NCBI GenBank assembly: GCA_048615375.1
Contig: JBMCLJ010000007.1
Span: forward strand, 1 to 26,070
Direction: 5' to 3'
Length of the DNA stretch: 26,070 bases
Source: JBMCLJ01 sp048615375
GTDB taxonomy: Bacteria > Patescibacteriota > Dojkabacteria > JAOAGR01
The notes under the pieces were generated by a model. It did not search any database. It had not been told where the DNA came from and worked only from the letters and a program-made list of their open reading frames with translations. A program made the translations under genes and the position numbers. How positions within the stretch are numbered: the first letter of the stretch is position 1; the number at the start of each line of letters is the position of its first letter. This document shows positions 8,868 through 16,426 of the stretch, piece after piece.

Positions 8868-9816
8868 CCGGAAAAGTAATGGTTGAGCTGGAACGAAATC
8901 GTGGTTCAACGAAGATAATTCCTGCAGAAGTAATGATAAATACTACTCCTACAAGCGCTATTTCAGCCAATGAATAGGTACTGAGCGAAGTACGCACAAA
9001 AACCAGTTCATGGTCCTCTCCTGCATTCGCCTCAACAAAAGGCCAAAGTACCCGAAGCGAAGCCAGAACAAGCCCAAACAAACATGCAAGGATAATATTT
9101 TTGTAGTGAACAAATAAGTAACGAAGCAAGCGAATAAAACCAACGAAACCACAAAAAACACCAGCTACAAATACACATAACCTGATCAGTTCACTTGAAG
9201 TTACATCAAAATATGTCATCCTGCTCACCATGCCAATGACATACTCATACAATCCCAGAATCAACAACATAAACGAACCACTGATTCCTGGCAACACCAT
9301 AGCAGATATCGCGATCACTCCACCAAGAAATACATATGCGATATTCGGCTCTCCAGAAATATCACGAGCAGGCAGACCAAGAATAATAAAGCAGGTAACG
9401 AACGAAACTACCATTAATCCATATTCTTTACCTGTTTTCTGACCCATTTGTCTGAAGAGAATAACAAGCACGGGTGGTATCAGTCCTGCAAGGAAGGCCA
9501 GAGTATACGGCGTATGATGCTCAAGCAGGTACAGTATAACCCTGGAAAAAATTACAAATGCCATTCCCATTCCAAGCAGTAGTGGAAATGCGAATGAAAA
9601 ATCAATAGTACGCAGTGCATCTTTTACATCCTGTAACGTGCCCTTTCGAACAAGAAACCTGGCAACGCTTTTCACACACTCAGAAATACCGTAGAGAAGG
9701 CCAATAAAATCATCATATACCCCAACAAGTAAGGCAACGGTAGAGCCACTTAACCCAGGAATAACCTCAGCTATACCCATCGCCATTCCTTTCAGCACAA
9801 TGAGAAAATTTTTCAT
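8857..9816 (-). CDS. DUF368 integral membrane protein (polyprenyl-phosphate transporter family)
   Basis: With the ATG at 9816 the product has 319 aa and about eight to nine membrane helices. It carries the two family hallmarks: an N-terminal 'GMAMGIAEVIPGLSGST' (about residues 10-26) and a mid-protein 'AMVLPGISGSF' with 'LGLYEYVIG' after it. These form the internal repeat of the fold. DUF368 members have been shown to recycle undecaprenyl phosphate across the cytoplasmic membrane (PopT-type), so this protein is expected to return the lipid carrier used by cell-wall and surface-glycan enzymes. A TTG at 9840 would add 8 residues. I prefer 9816, because a TATGAT box lies 6 bp upstream of it and the domain begins right there. 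It is divergent from the sortase gene. Confidence 0.88.
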   Translation of the reverse strand: MKNFLIVLKGMAMGIAEVIPGLSGSTVALLVGVYDDFIGLLYGISECVKSVARFLVRKGTLQDVKDALRTIDFSFAFPLLLGMGMAFVIFSRVILYLLEHHTPYTLAFLAGLIPPVLVILFRQMGQKTGKEYGLMVVSFVTCFIILGLPARDISGEPNIAYVFLGGVIAISAMVLPGISGSFMLLILGLYEYVIGMVSRMTYFDVTSSELIRLCVFVAGVFCGFVGFIRLLRYLFVHYKNIILACLFGLVLASLRVLWPFVEANAGEDHELVFVRTSLSTYSLAEIALVGVVFIITSAGIIFVEPRFRSSSTITFPEKD

Positions 9817-9822
9817 CCCCGA

Positions 9823-9828
9823 ATCATA
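9823..9828 (-). promoter_or_regulatory. Candidate -10 box for the DUF368 gene
   Basis: TATGAT on the minus strand (5 of 6) ends 6 bp before the ATG at 9816, which predicts a leaderless message. No clear -35 is present in the T-rich stretch upstream. Confidence 0.35.
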
Positions 9829-9937
9829 CCCAAAAAACAAAATAAAATAAAAAACTCAAGAATAAATGTAGCTCAACTTACAAATCTAAACCATTACCGA
9901 TTACCCATTGTCAATTATCAATGCATCTTTTTGATTC

Positions 9938-9975
9938 GCGAAAAACTCCGCCTCCTGTCTTCCGAAGTTTTTCGC
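9938..9975. other. Long hairpin in the DUF368/sortase divergent gap
   Basis: The 13-nt arms 9938-9950 and 9963-9975 (GCGAAAAACT plus three more bases) pair with a single mismatch around a 12-nt loop. There is no T-run on either side and both neighbours read away from it, so a terminator role is unlikely. The remaining gap (9841-10104) holds no gene I can support. Confidence 0.6.
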
Positions 9976-10082
9976 ATTCCGTTCCTGGCCGGGGCTCAAA
10001 ATAATACAATTGGCAGTTACACACCAAATATAACAGCTTTTTGCGTTTTGAAAACCCACTGTACCCAATATACTGGATTTAA

Positions 10083-10091
10083 TGATATAAT
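10083..10091 (+). promoter_or_regulatory. Extended -10 promoter of the sortase gene
   Basis: TGATATAAT is a perfect TG-n-TATAAT extended -10, with no recognisable -35. It ends 13 bp before the ATG at 10105, giving a leader of about 7 nt, too short for a normal Shine-Dalgarno. Confidence 0.6.
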
Positions 10092-10104
10092 ATCTATATA
10101 GATC

Positions 10105-10779
10105 ATGATACTTCGCAGGATACAAAAAGCACTTCTCTACTCGATAATAGCAGTATTATCAGTTACTGCCGGACTCGGTATCGGTTACTTACTCCACGAA
10201 CAAACACAGTTCAATCTCACTGCGCAGGCATCCACTATTGTTACAAATGGACACTACATTGAGCTGGCACAGGAAGCCGAGCCAGAGTCTTCCACGGTAA
10301 AGGCGGCATTTGAGCCACTTCCTCTCGCGGAAAAAATAAGTCCTGTGGAGATGGAAGCCATTGAAGGCGACCCTGTCCGGATAGAGATTCCATCAGTCAA
10401 TATCAAATTACCAGTACACCAGGGCGACTACCACGTAGCTACCGCTGAATGGACCCTCTGGGATGCCGCCGCATTTTGGGGGTCTCTGACACCTAAACCG
10501 TCTAATCAACCTGGCAATACCATGATTTACGCGCATAACCGTGTGAACGCGTTTAAACCTTTAAAAGATATCAAGCGAGGCGCGCTGGTGAATCTATACA
10601 TGAAAGACGGCAGCAAATTTACTTACAAATATCACCGGGATGAGAAGGTAGGTGTCGAGCAGTTTGTTCTGCGTACACAATCAGACAAACCGGAAATCAT
10701 GCTCCTGACCTGTAATGGGACATTTAATGAAACCCGTCGCTTACTGTACGCTGAACTTATCAATATCGGGATGCCTTAG
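10105..10779 (+). CDS. Sortase (class D/E-like transpeptidase)
   Basis: The 224-aa protein has an N-terminal membrane anchor (about 10-30), a spacer, and a sortase beta-barrel from about residue 88 ('VRIEIPSVNIKLPV'). Catalytic residues are all present: His144 in 'MIYAHN', Cys203 in 'LLTCNG' and Arg211/212 in 'ETRRLLYAEL'. Sortases cut LPxT-type signals and join the protein to the cell wall, to another protein or to a lipid-linked acceptor. The natural substrate here is the LPKTN protein 2.3 kb away on the other strand. The barrel is compact and single-gene, as in housekeeping class D/E enzymes. Subclass is uncertain. The gene is monocistronic and ends 15 bp from the convergent AI-2E permease gene, with no strong terminator between them. 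Confidence 0.92.
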   Translation: MILRRIQKALLYSIIAVLSVTAGLGIGYLLHEQTQFNLTAQASTIVTNGHYIELAQEAEPESSTVKAAFEPLPLAEKISPVEMEAIEGDPVRIEIPSVNIKLPVHQGDYHVATAEWTLWDAAAFWGSLTPKPSNQPGNTMIYAHNRVNAFKPLKDIKRGALVNLYMKDGSKFTYKYHRDEKVGVEQFVLRTQSDKPEIMLLTCNGTFNETRRLLYAELINIGMP

Positions 10780-10794
10780 AGCGTTATAGTGATT

Positions 10795-11919
10795 CTATAC
10801 ACGATTGAGTATCCTGCCGTTATTTGAATCATTTTTAATATTATATTCGTTCACGTAAATTTTCGCGGATGAATAAATAATAATCATTAAAACAGGTCCG
10901 AAAACTATTCCAAAAAAACCAAACATACTGATCCCTGCGAATATAGAAATCAAAACCAGTACACCAGGCATCTCAATCTTGTCAGAAACCAGGCGGGGTC
11001 TCAGCACATTATCAATATTAGTCACAATCAGAAAGTGCACACCGAGGACAATCAGCCCTCCCCAGAAATTACCTGAAAGAATCATAATAACGCCGATAGG
11101 AATAGTGATAATACCTCCTCCAAGGGGGATGATTGAAAGAAACGTGAGTATTACCACGAAAAAAAGTGTGTAGGGGATGCCAACGAAGTATAGGGAGAGC
11201 GCGCCAATTAACCCTTGCACAAAAGCAACAACGAATGTTCCCATGACCATAGACTTTGACATTTCCGCGGCATTTTTGATAAACAGATTATTTACTTTTG
11301 AATCAAGCGGGCTCAGTTTTTTAAAAAAATCAAGAATCTTTTCCTGGTTCGGGAATATGTAATACAGAAGAAACAGGTAAATAATAAAATTTGTGATAAA
11401 TCCAGGCACAGTAGCAGTAAGGTTCGCGATAAAGTTCAGGAGATAGTTCCCAAGGTTACGGAGCCCGGTCGTGAGATATTCATTGAGCTTATCTCTTTTT
11501 AATCGATATTCGCTCACATTTACCTGCTCGAGCACATCATTCCCCCTTTCTACCACCGAATCAAGAAGATTGTCGATAATATTTCCCTCGCCATCTTCAG
11601 TTAATATCCTCACATCACTAACCACAGTATTAATTTGAGCAACTGTAATACCCGTCACCATAAGCACTGGTAACACAAAAGTGAGCATGGTACAAAAAAT
11701 TGTTATATTCGTCGCGATGCTTTTTTTACCATGGAATTTTCTAAGAAAAAACCGGTACATAGGGTTAAAGAAAAGTACGGTTAATACAGAAAGGATAATC
11801 AGCGAAAGATACTGCCTCAGAAAAAGGAACCCGACAACTACCGTTATCAAAAAAAATACCTGAAAAATCCTCCGGTTACTAATCTGCCGTTCCATGGGAG
11901 TATCATAGCGGAAAATCAT
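10795..11919 (-). CDS. AI-2E-family transporter (PF01594-type permease)
   Basis: The 374-aa protein has about eight membrane helices with the family layout. Two or three helices are at the N-terminus, followed by an extended soluble stretch (about 85-160), then a C-terminal helix bundle containing 'FLSIIPLGGG' and 'LRPRLVSDKI' before 'FGFFGIVFGPVLM'. These motifs are diagnostic. The name comes from TqsA, linked to autoinducer-2 export, but most members have unproven substrates; some are Na+/H+ antiporters. The start at 11919 is chosen because it overlaps the stop of the ACT-domain gene as ATGA, meaning coupled translation. ATG 11895 is the alternative. The pairing with an ACT-domain gene hints at amino-acid or small-ligand control. 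Confidence 0.9.
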   Translation of the reverse strand: MIFRYDTPMERQISNRRIFQVFFLITVVVGFLFLRQYLSLIILSVLTVLFFNPMYRFFLRKFHGKKSIATNITIFCTMLTFVLPVLMVTGITVAQINTVVSDVRILTEDGEGNIIDNLLDSVVERGNDVLEQVNVSEYRLKRDKLNEYLTTGLRNLGNYLLNFIANLTATVPGFITNFIIYLFLLYYIFPNQEKILDFFKKLSPLDSKVNNLFIKNAAEMSKSMVMGTFVVAFVQGLIGALSLYFVGIPYTLFFVVILTFLSIIPLGGGIITIPIGVIMILSGNFWGGLIVLGVHFLIVTNIDNVLRPRLVSDKIEMPGVLVLISIFAGISMFGFFGIVFGPVLMIIIYSSAKIYVNEYNIKNDSNNGRILNRV

Positions 11920-12593
11920 TCAGGTGGGAAATCATACCTATTCTTTCTATGATCAATGAGATACCTTCCCAACGCTTCCATCGAAGCAGTCATGTCACGT
12001 GGATGCACAATAAACGAAAGCTCAGTATAGGTAGAGATGACCTCAATGAGATTGATTCTTTTCACCGTGAGACTACTTATCAACACATACAGCACATTTG
12101 GCACCTCAAGATAATCCTTATGAAAACGCACTGTGACACACACAAGATCTTCATACCTCGCTTTTGGAGTAGTGGCAATATCCGTCATCAGTTTCTCGAT
12201 CACCTCCCGTGAGCCAATCATCGTCACTTCAGTGAGTCCTCGAGTCACAGCAAGGAAGTCTTTTTCATACATATGGAATGTATCCAGCGAGCCGATCTGC
12301 CGCAAAAGCTCCGAGGTCTTATCGTACACCACCTCATATAACGGAGATTTCACCGTCAGATCCTCCACCCTGACCTTGGGTTTCAGTTGAAGTTCCACTT
12401 TCATTTTCCTGCGTATGCGAGCCAGGGACACTACTATTGTCCCTGTTTTTACAGGCTTTTTCGTGACACTTTCGACTTCAGATCGAATGCACTCCGCGTA
12501 CGCGCTGTAATTAAGAATATCCTTGCGTATCGCTTCCAGCGCGATATCGTCGGCATAAAGGATGTTAGAGACGGTTTCGGAGACGGAGATCAT
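11916..12593 (-). CDS. ACT-domain protein, putative ligand-responsive regulator
   Basis: The product has 225 aa from the ATG at 12593. The C-terminal 70 residues look like an ACT domain of the aspartokinase type: 'VCVTVRFHKDYLEVPNVLYVL' region, then 'INLIEVISTYTELSFIV' and a final helix. The stretch before it ('FLAVTRGLTEVTMIGS') may be a second, degenerate ACT fold. The N-terminal 60 residues are helical ('ILNYSAYAECI', 'IVVSLARIRRKM') and recall the N-terminal helical part of archaeal ACT-domain proteins of unknown function. It could be a small DNA- or RNA-binding fold, but I cannot show this. No kinase domain is present. A TTG at 12611 lies inside the promoter and is rejected. It is the first gene of a two-gene unit with the AI-2E permease. 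Confidence 0.68.
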   Translation of the reverse strand: MISVSETVSNILYADDIALEAIRKDILNYSAYAECIRSEVESVTKKPVKTGTIVVSLARIRRKMKVELQLKPKVRVEDLTVKSPLYEVVYDKTSELLRQIGSLDTFHMYEKDFLAVTRGLTEVTMIGSREVIEKLMTDIATTPKARYEDLVCVTVRFHKDYLEVPNVLYVLISSLTVKRINLIEVISTYTELSFIVHPRDMTASMEALGRYLIDHRKNRYDFPPE

Positions 12594-12602
12594 GTATATA
12601 GG

Positions 12603-12632
12603 ATTGTACAAGGTAAACCCACTCTGTGTAAA
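12603..12632 (-). promoter_or_regulatory. Promoter of the ACT/AI-2E unit
   Basis: TTTACA (12627-12632, 5 of 6), an 18-bp spacer, then TACAAT (12603-12608, 5 of 6) on the minus strand. The -10 ends 9 bp before the ATG at 12593, giving a leader of about 2-4 nt. Confidence 0.55.
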
Positions 12633-12750
12633 TAAAACAATAATTCAGTGTGCCAGTTACACCTCGTGCGGAAGGCTCATCCAACACAGGCATGGACTCA
12701 ACATCTTATGTCCTCTCCACGACCAGGTGCGAGCTTTTACGTGCAAACCC

Positions 12751-12816
12751 CTCGGCAAGTAAAAACCACTTTCGCTGTAGAATAAGCAAACCGAGATGTT
12801 TTACTTGCATTCAACC
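12751..12816. repeat. Palindromic repeat element, copy 1 (left flank of AlbA_2 gene)
   Basis: Perfect 10-bp arms GCAAGTAAAA (12755-12764) and TTTTACTTGC (12799-12808) enclose a 34-nt loop, total 54 bp. Flanks shared with copy 2 extend it to about 66 bp (CGG before the left arm, ATTCA-CC after the right arm). The loop is only about half identical to copy 2, but keeps TTTC and TAGAA. The right end runs directly into the promoter of the AlbA_2 gene. Confidence 0.85.
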
Positions 12817-12825
12817 TGTTATAAT
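12817..12825 (+). promoter_or_regulatory. Extended -10 promoter of the AlbA_2 gene
   Basis: TGTTATAAT is a perfect TG-n-TATAAT box. It ends 5 bp before the ATG at 12831, so the message should start on or beside the A of the ATG (leaderless). The palindrome copy 1 occupies the -35 region, so a protein binding the palindrome could control this promoter. Confidence 0.6.
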
Positions 12826-12830
12826 GCCAT

Positions 12831-14276
12831 ATGCAAGAAAAAAATCTACTCAACGACCTCCTCCAGATCCCTGCTGAAACGCAGACAATTGAATTTAAGA
12901 GACTGAATGGAAGCAAGGTCGTAGATAAAATAATCAGGACAATTGTAGCTATGGGAAACGCCGAAGGCGGATTGCTAGTACTTGGTATAGACGACCCCGA
13001 AAAAACAACAGTCTCAGGAATGCAAAGAATATATGGAATCGAAGAAAACCTGGAAATCTTTGATTCCATTGGCGAAGAAATAAAACGTATTATACCTCCC
13101 CTGGTGGGCATCTGGCCACCAGAAAAGCTCTTTGTAGAAGAAATTCACCGTAATGTTGCCCTACTTCACGTGCCTAAACTTACAAGTAATTTCTGCCCCA
13201 TAAATAATAAAGTATATGTACGACAGGAAAAGAGTAACAGGTTACTCACCCCACAGGAAATCATAAAATTCAGTTACGCCAAAGGGTTCCAGAAGGCAGA
13301 CAGAGAACTTGTCAACATTGATTTTGAACTCATTGACACCACAACATATAAAACCTGGAAAAAAAGCAGGCGAATCGAAGGCGATGATATTAAGGATGTA
13401 CTTTTCCGCACTGGACTTGCTAGAAAAAACAACAAAGGACAACTCAAGCCTACTCTGGCTTCTGTGCTGCTTTTCGCTGAATACCCTAACGATATACTTG
13501 AAACCAGATGCACAATCCGGGTCTTACAATATGCCGGTCAACAGGAGATGTACGAACATGTCCCCAACCTGCTTGGAGTTCCCAGAACAATAGACGGTCC
13601 TATAATACAACAGCTTCAAGAATCCCACGAGTACGTTCTCTCACTTCTCAGATCCGGCATACAAATACCATCAGGATTTACTACTACATACAAAATACCT
13701 GAACGGGCTATAAAAGAAGCCTTGACCAACGCGGTCATCCACAGGGACTATAATATGCACCGGGACATTGAAGTAAAAATATTCGAGGATAGAATAGAAG
13801 TAATCAGTCCAGGATTATTTCCCTACAATATCACAAAATATAATATTGGAACCACCCGATCTGATGGATACAGAAATGATCTTCTGGTAAAGCACCTTCG
13901 CGAATTCCCGGAACCTCCAAACCTCAACCAGAACGAAGGAGTAAAAGCCATGCGAAACGAAATGAAAGCCCGGGGACTCTATCCACCAGTTTTTGTATCC
14001 TATCCCGAGTTTCCCGACTCTGTAGCGGTAATATTAAGAAATGAAGAAATAATCAGTGAGTGGGATAAAGTATCACACTTCCTTGAAAACAATCTCTATA
14101 TCACCAACGAAGAGGCAAGAACTCTCACCGGCACAATACAAAGGGACAGAATGAGCAAGATGCTCAAAAACTGGGTAAATAAAGGACTCCTGATCCAGCT
14201 AAAACCCCGAAGTGGATTCATGAAAGGCGTTCGTTACCGCCTCCCCTCAAGCAAAGAAGTTCACGACCAATCGTAA
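12831..14276 (+). CDS. Schlafen/AlbA_2 domain - GHKL ATPase-like - winged-helix protein
   Basis: The 481-aa protein has an AlbA_2 (Schlafen) domain at about 12-150, with 'ETQTIEFKRL' opening and 'GNAEGGLLVLGIDD' at 42-55. A linker domain follows (about 160-285). Residues 288-400 are an HATPase_c_4-like domain: N-box-like 'EALTNAVIHRDY' (296-307) and the strand 'DRIEVISPGLFP' (320-331). The C-terminus (about 405-470) is a winged helix ('ITNEEARTLTGT' and 'MLKNWVNKGLL'). This is the architecture of COG2865-type predicted regulators, whose biochemical role is mostly unknown; some relatives sit in defence islands. The length is normal, and the ORF is intact and free of frameshifts despite the eroded surroundings. 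It is alone between two copies of the same palindromic repeat, so it looks like the cargo of a cassette. Confidence 0.85.
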   Translation: MQEKNLLNDLLQIPAETQTIEFKRLNGSKVVDKIIRTIVAMGNAEGGLLVLGIDDPEKTTVSGMQRIYGIEENLEIFDSIGEEIKRIIPPLVGIWPPEKLFVEEIHRNVALLHVPKLTSNFCPINNKVYVRQEKSNRLLTPQEIIKFSYAKGFQKADRELVNIDFELIDTTTYKTWKKSRRIEGDDIKDVLFRTGLARKNNKGQLKPTLASVLLFAEYPNDILETRCTIRVLQYAGQQEMYEHVPNLLGVPRTIDGPIIQQLQESHEYVLSLLRSGIQIPSGFTTTYKIPERAIKEALTNAVIHRDYNMHRDIEVKIFEDRIEVISPGLFPYNITKYNIGTTRSDGYRNDLLVKHLREFPEPPNLNQNEGVKAMRNEMKARGLYPPVFVSYPEFPDSVAVILRNEEIISEWDKVSHFLENNLYITNEEARTLTGTIQRDRMSKMLKNWVNKGLLIQLKPRSGFMKGVRYRLPSSKEVHDQS

Positions 14277-14293
14277 TACGTACATGCATCGCT

Positions 14294-14359
14294 CCCGGCA
14301 AGTAAAATCAGTTTCCTTTATAGAACGAGCGTAACGCGACATTTTACTTGCATTCAGCC
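14294..14359. repeat. Palindromic repeat element, copy 2 (right flank of AlbA_2 gene)
   Basis: Perfect 10-bp arms GCAAGTAAAA (14298-14307) and TTTTACTTGC (14342-14351) around a 34-nt loop, total 54 bp, exactly as copy 1 and in the same orientation. Shared flanks are CGG before and ATTCA-CC after. It lies 21 bp after the AlbA_2 stop codon. Arms are 100% conserved between copies while the loops have diverged. Confidence 0.85.
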
Positions 14360-14384
14360 ACCTCAGGATGTACGAACCCTCTCC

Positions 14385-14417
14385 CGCAGGAGTCTACGTA
14401 ATAGCGTGACTCCTGCG
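14385..14417. other. Strong hairpin between copy 2 and the helical-protein gene
   Basis: CGCAGGAGTC (14385-14394) and GACTCCTGCG (14408-14417) pair perfectly with a 13-nt loop. It is GC-rich and lies 12 bp beyond the stop of the minus-strand gene that ends at 14429. There is no T-run on either strand, so it is either a non-canonical terminator or another repeat-type hairpin. Confidence 0.65.
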
Positions 14418-14428
14418 CTGCAATGCAC

Positions 14429-15136
14429 TTAAACTTCACTAACCCCTTCCTCCCCCTTCTCCTCCACAATAACTTCCGCCGAAACACCTTCCCCGGCATC
14501 TACAATCATCCTCGCACTCGCGTACATCCTGTACAACTTCGGATTACCCTCGCGAAACACCGTCATCAACTTATCCATCTTCTCGTTCAGTACCTCATCC
14601 GTCTCCTTAATCAACCTGGCAATTGAAGCCGTAGCTTCCTTCCGTTCCGCAATAGCCATCCGTGGCTCCTGAACAGACTCTATAAACAGTTTAATCCGTG
14701 TTTGCAGATCATCAAGCACCTCATCATTCACCCCATAATCCCCCATCGATGTACCGATCGGACGCACCTTCGACAAAATTTCCTGACACACCTGTCCACA
14801 TAGCTGATCCCGCAACTCAAACAAATCAGTCTCACTATAATTCATCCTCTCCTTCAAATCACGATCCTCCTCATCGCTCGCGTACGCGTATGCCGCGTGT
14901 GCCACCATAAGCGCCCTCGACACCATAGCCTTCTTCCGCTGCTCCTTGAGCTTCGTTATACCATGAATAGTACCCGCCTGCGCCCTGATCACTTCGTCAA
15001 GCGTGTCAAGTAAGCTGGTAAATGTCCCGTACGACCTGCTAAACGCTGGCAGCACAGCAAGCACTTTTAAATGAGTATCACAGAACCTCTTCACACTGTG
15101 ATACATAGATATTTTATTTTCCTGGTTAATTGTCAT
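14429..15136 (-). CDS. All-helical protein of unknown function
   Basis: The 235-aa protein has no signal peptide or membrane helix and is predicted to be almost entirely helical. Recognisable stretches are 'HLKVLAVLPAFSRSYGTF' (22-39), 'GITKLKEQRKKAM' (59-71), 'ALMVAHAAYAYASD' and, late in the protein, 'EPRMAIAERKEATASIARL'. The pattern matches a family of about 230-aa hypothetical proteins, common in Bacteroidota among others, in which a P-R-x-A-I/R-K-x-A/T motif and a 'MDKLM' helix recur; I know of no function. The C-terminus is acidic and Gly/Val/Glu-rich. It is monocistronic. No neighbour suggests a role. GC content is somewhat above that of the genes to its right. Confidence 0.7.
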   Translation of the reverse strand: MTINQENKISMYHSVKRFCDTHLKVLAVLPAFSRSYGTFTSLLDTLDEVIRAQAGTIHGITKLKEQRKKAMVSRALMVAHAAYAYASDEEDRDLKERMNYSETDLFELRDQLCGQVCQEILSKVRPIGTSMGDYGVNDEVLDDLQTRIKLFIESVQEPRMAIAERKEATASIARLIKETDEVLNEKMDKLMTVFREGNPKLYRMYASARMIVDAGEGVSAEVIVEEKGEEGVSEV

Positions 15137-15219
15137 CGTATTCTTAACATTACATAAAAAACCAATTACAATCGTACATGAATTTTAACCAACATAAAAT
15201 ACAGAACCACTATATATCC

Positions 15220-15471
15220 ATAACGATCAAAACCTGAAAAGTATCCACAAAGACTCCATCAGTAAAGCTCCTGATCCGATTCGTAAGCACAAAGATCGAA
15301 AAAGTAAGCACCAGGACGCGTCCAGGAAATACCAAAACCCGATCAGTGAACACAAAGCATCCATCCGGAAACACCCACACCCGATCCACAAGCACGCGGA
15401 CCCGATCCATTCACCCCAACATCCAATCCATCCACACACATTTCCACAAAGTACACCCCTCTTTCCACGAA
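15220..15471. repeat. Degenerate 21-bp tandem array (about 12 units)
   Basis: Units begin every 21 bp from 15220 to 15451. On the minus strand most units read like GATCGGGT then a variable base or two, TGGTG, and end near TTAC. The same strand is open from 15410 to 15210 and reads as seven-residue repeats (DRVRVLV, DRVWVFP, DGCFVFT, DRVLVFP, GRVLVLT and so on). Apart from the array, the 448-bp gap (15137-15584) holds only a 57-codon open extension of the MacB-like frame (15414-15584). Confidence 0.75.
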
Positions 15472-15584
15472 ATCACCGCCCCCGTAGAAATATCCTCCAT
15501 CTTAAATGATTGCGCCTTCAAGAGCTCATCCCGTGCCCGCGGCGGTAACTGCGCCAGCTGCTCCTCAGGTATCACAGCTACTCC

Positions 15585-16238
15585 CTAAGACTGAAGCTGT
15601 ATTGATTTCAGGAATGGATTTAACTCAACATACATCTCCCGGGCAGGTTCGATATCCATAAACACATAATTATCCGGCGCGGTCATCGTCTTATCTATGA
15701 TACCCACGACTTCAAACTCTCTTTCCCGGATATCCATGGTATCCCCTACTTCCAGCTCACGGTCAATAGAAAGTGAGTATCCTACAGTAATTTTATCCGA
15801 ACTATCTCCTTTACCCACCATCCTGCCCGCTTTCATCGGGAGAGTCTTCCAATTTTTGTTCTCAAATTTACTCGCGAAGTCACTTGCCTGAATAGAAGCC
15901 TTATTATCAAAAGATATCTCAAAATCCTCAAAATCAATCTCCTCCACCTGCAGCACAACTGTTGCCGCGACAACATCGACTCCTTCTACTTCACTTATCT
16001 TTTCCAGAGTATCCACAGGTAGAGTAGCGCTCCCACCACCCATTACCATAAACCCTCCTCCTTTTGGGTACACGGTAATTTGACCCGTTACCAGCTTGGT
16101 AGCTCCATCCATCATCGCGTTAAACCGCAGCGCCATTGATCCCAGCACAGTAAACGCGAACATCCCGATCGCGATACCAAACACGGGAAGAAACGTACGA
16201 AACTTCCTCCGCCACATATTACGTATAATCTCCTTCAT
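15585..16238 (-). pseudogene. Truncated MacB/FtsX-type ABC transporter permease
   Basis: The ORF has 217 aa from the ATG at 16238 ('MKEIIRNMWRRKFRTFLPV', the usual start of the family; an upstream ATG at 16265 would add 9 residues). One N-terminal membrane helix (about 12-33) is followed by a MacB-type periplasmic core with 'DTLEKISEVEGVDVV' and 'LEVGDTMDIREREFEVVGII'. Family members have about 400 aa, with three more helices forming the FtsX domain. These are absent: the frame ends with TAG at 15585 after 'LKSIQLQS'. The same frame stays open for 57 more codons beyond the TAG but does not resemble the missing domain. No ABC ATPase partner is present. It is most likely a remnant; a secreted or anchored fragment cannot be excluded. 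Confidence 0.7.
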
Positions 16239-16411
16239 AACACAGTACAAATCACGCCCAATCATCCCCCATTTTCCAAAAAAGTCAAGCCAAAAAGCCA
16301 GACCTCAAATCCCCGACATTCTTGAACCATTCTCAATTACCAGGTATCAATTCACACAATGTTGTCCGATTTTCTCTACTTGTTACATTCCATATATGAG
16401 AGCGTATACAC

Positions 16412-16425
16412 GGATATCTATATCC
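16412..16425. promoter_or_regulatory. Palindrome abutting the sigma-fusion promoter
   Basis: GGATAT-CT-ATATCC is a perfect inverted repeat ending 1 bp before the extended -10 box of the sigma-factor gene, i.e. in the spacer. The position suits an operator; no binding protein is known. Confidence 0.3.
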
Positions 16426-16426
16426 A

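Noticed and set aside
10780..10800. TATAG/CTATA stem between sortase and AI-2E genes as a terminator
   Set aside because: Only 5 bp, AT-only and no T-run.
12725..12745. TTTTACGTGC as another right arm upstream of copy 1
   Set aside because: One mismatch to the arm but no left arm at the expected distance.
12737..13111. 124-aa minus-strand ORF opposite the AlbA_2 gene
   Set aside because: Antisense shadow; low-complexity Ser/Ile-rich translation and no domain.
15210..15439. Two minus-strand ORFs of 66 and 70 aa
   Set aside because: Both are readings of the 21-bp tandem array with biased Val/Phe/Asp content; no start signal and no gene-like codon use. Treated as a repeat, not a gene.
15585..15587. 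TAG readthrough or recoding in the MacB-like frame
   Set aside because: The extension does not align with MacB and TAG ends other intact genes (sortase, methyltransferase).
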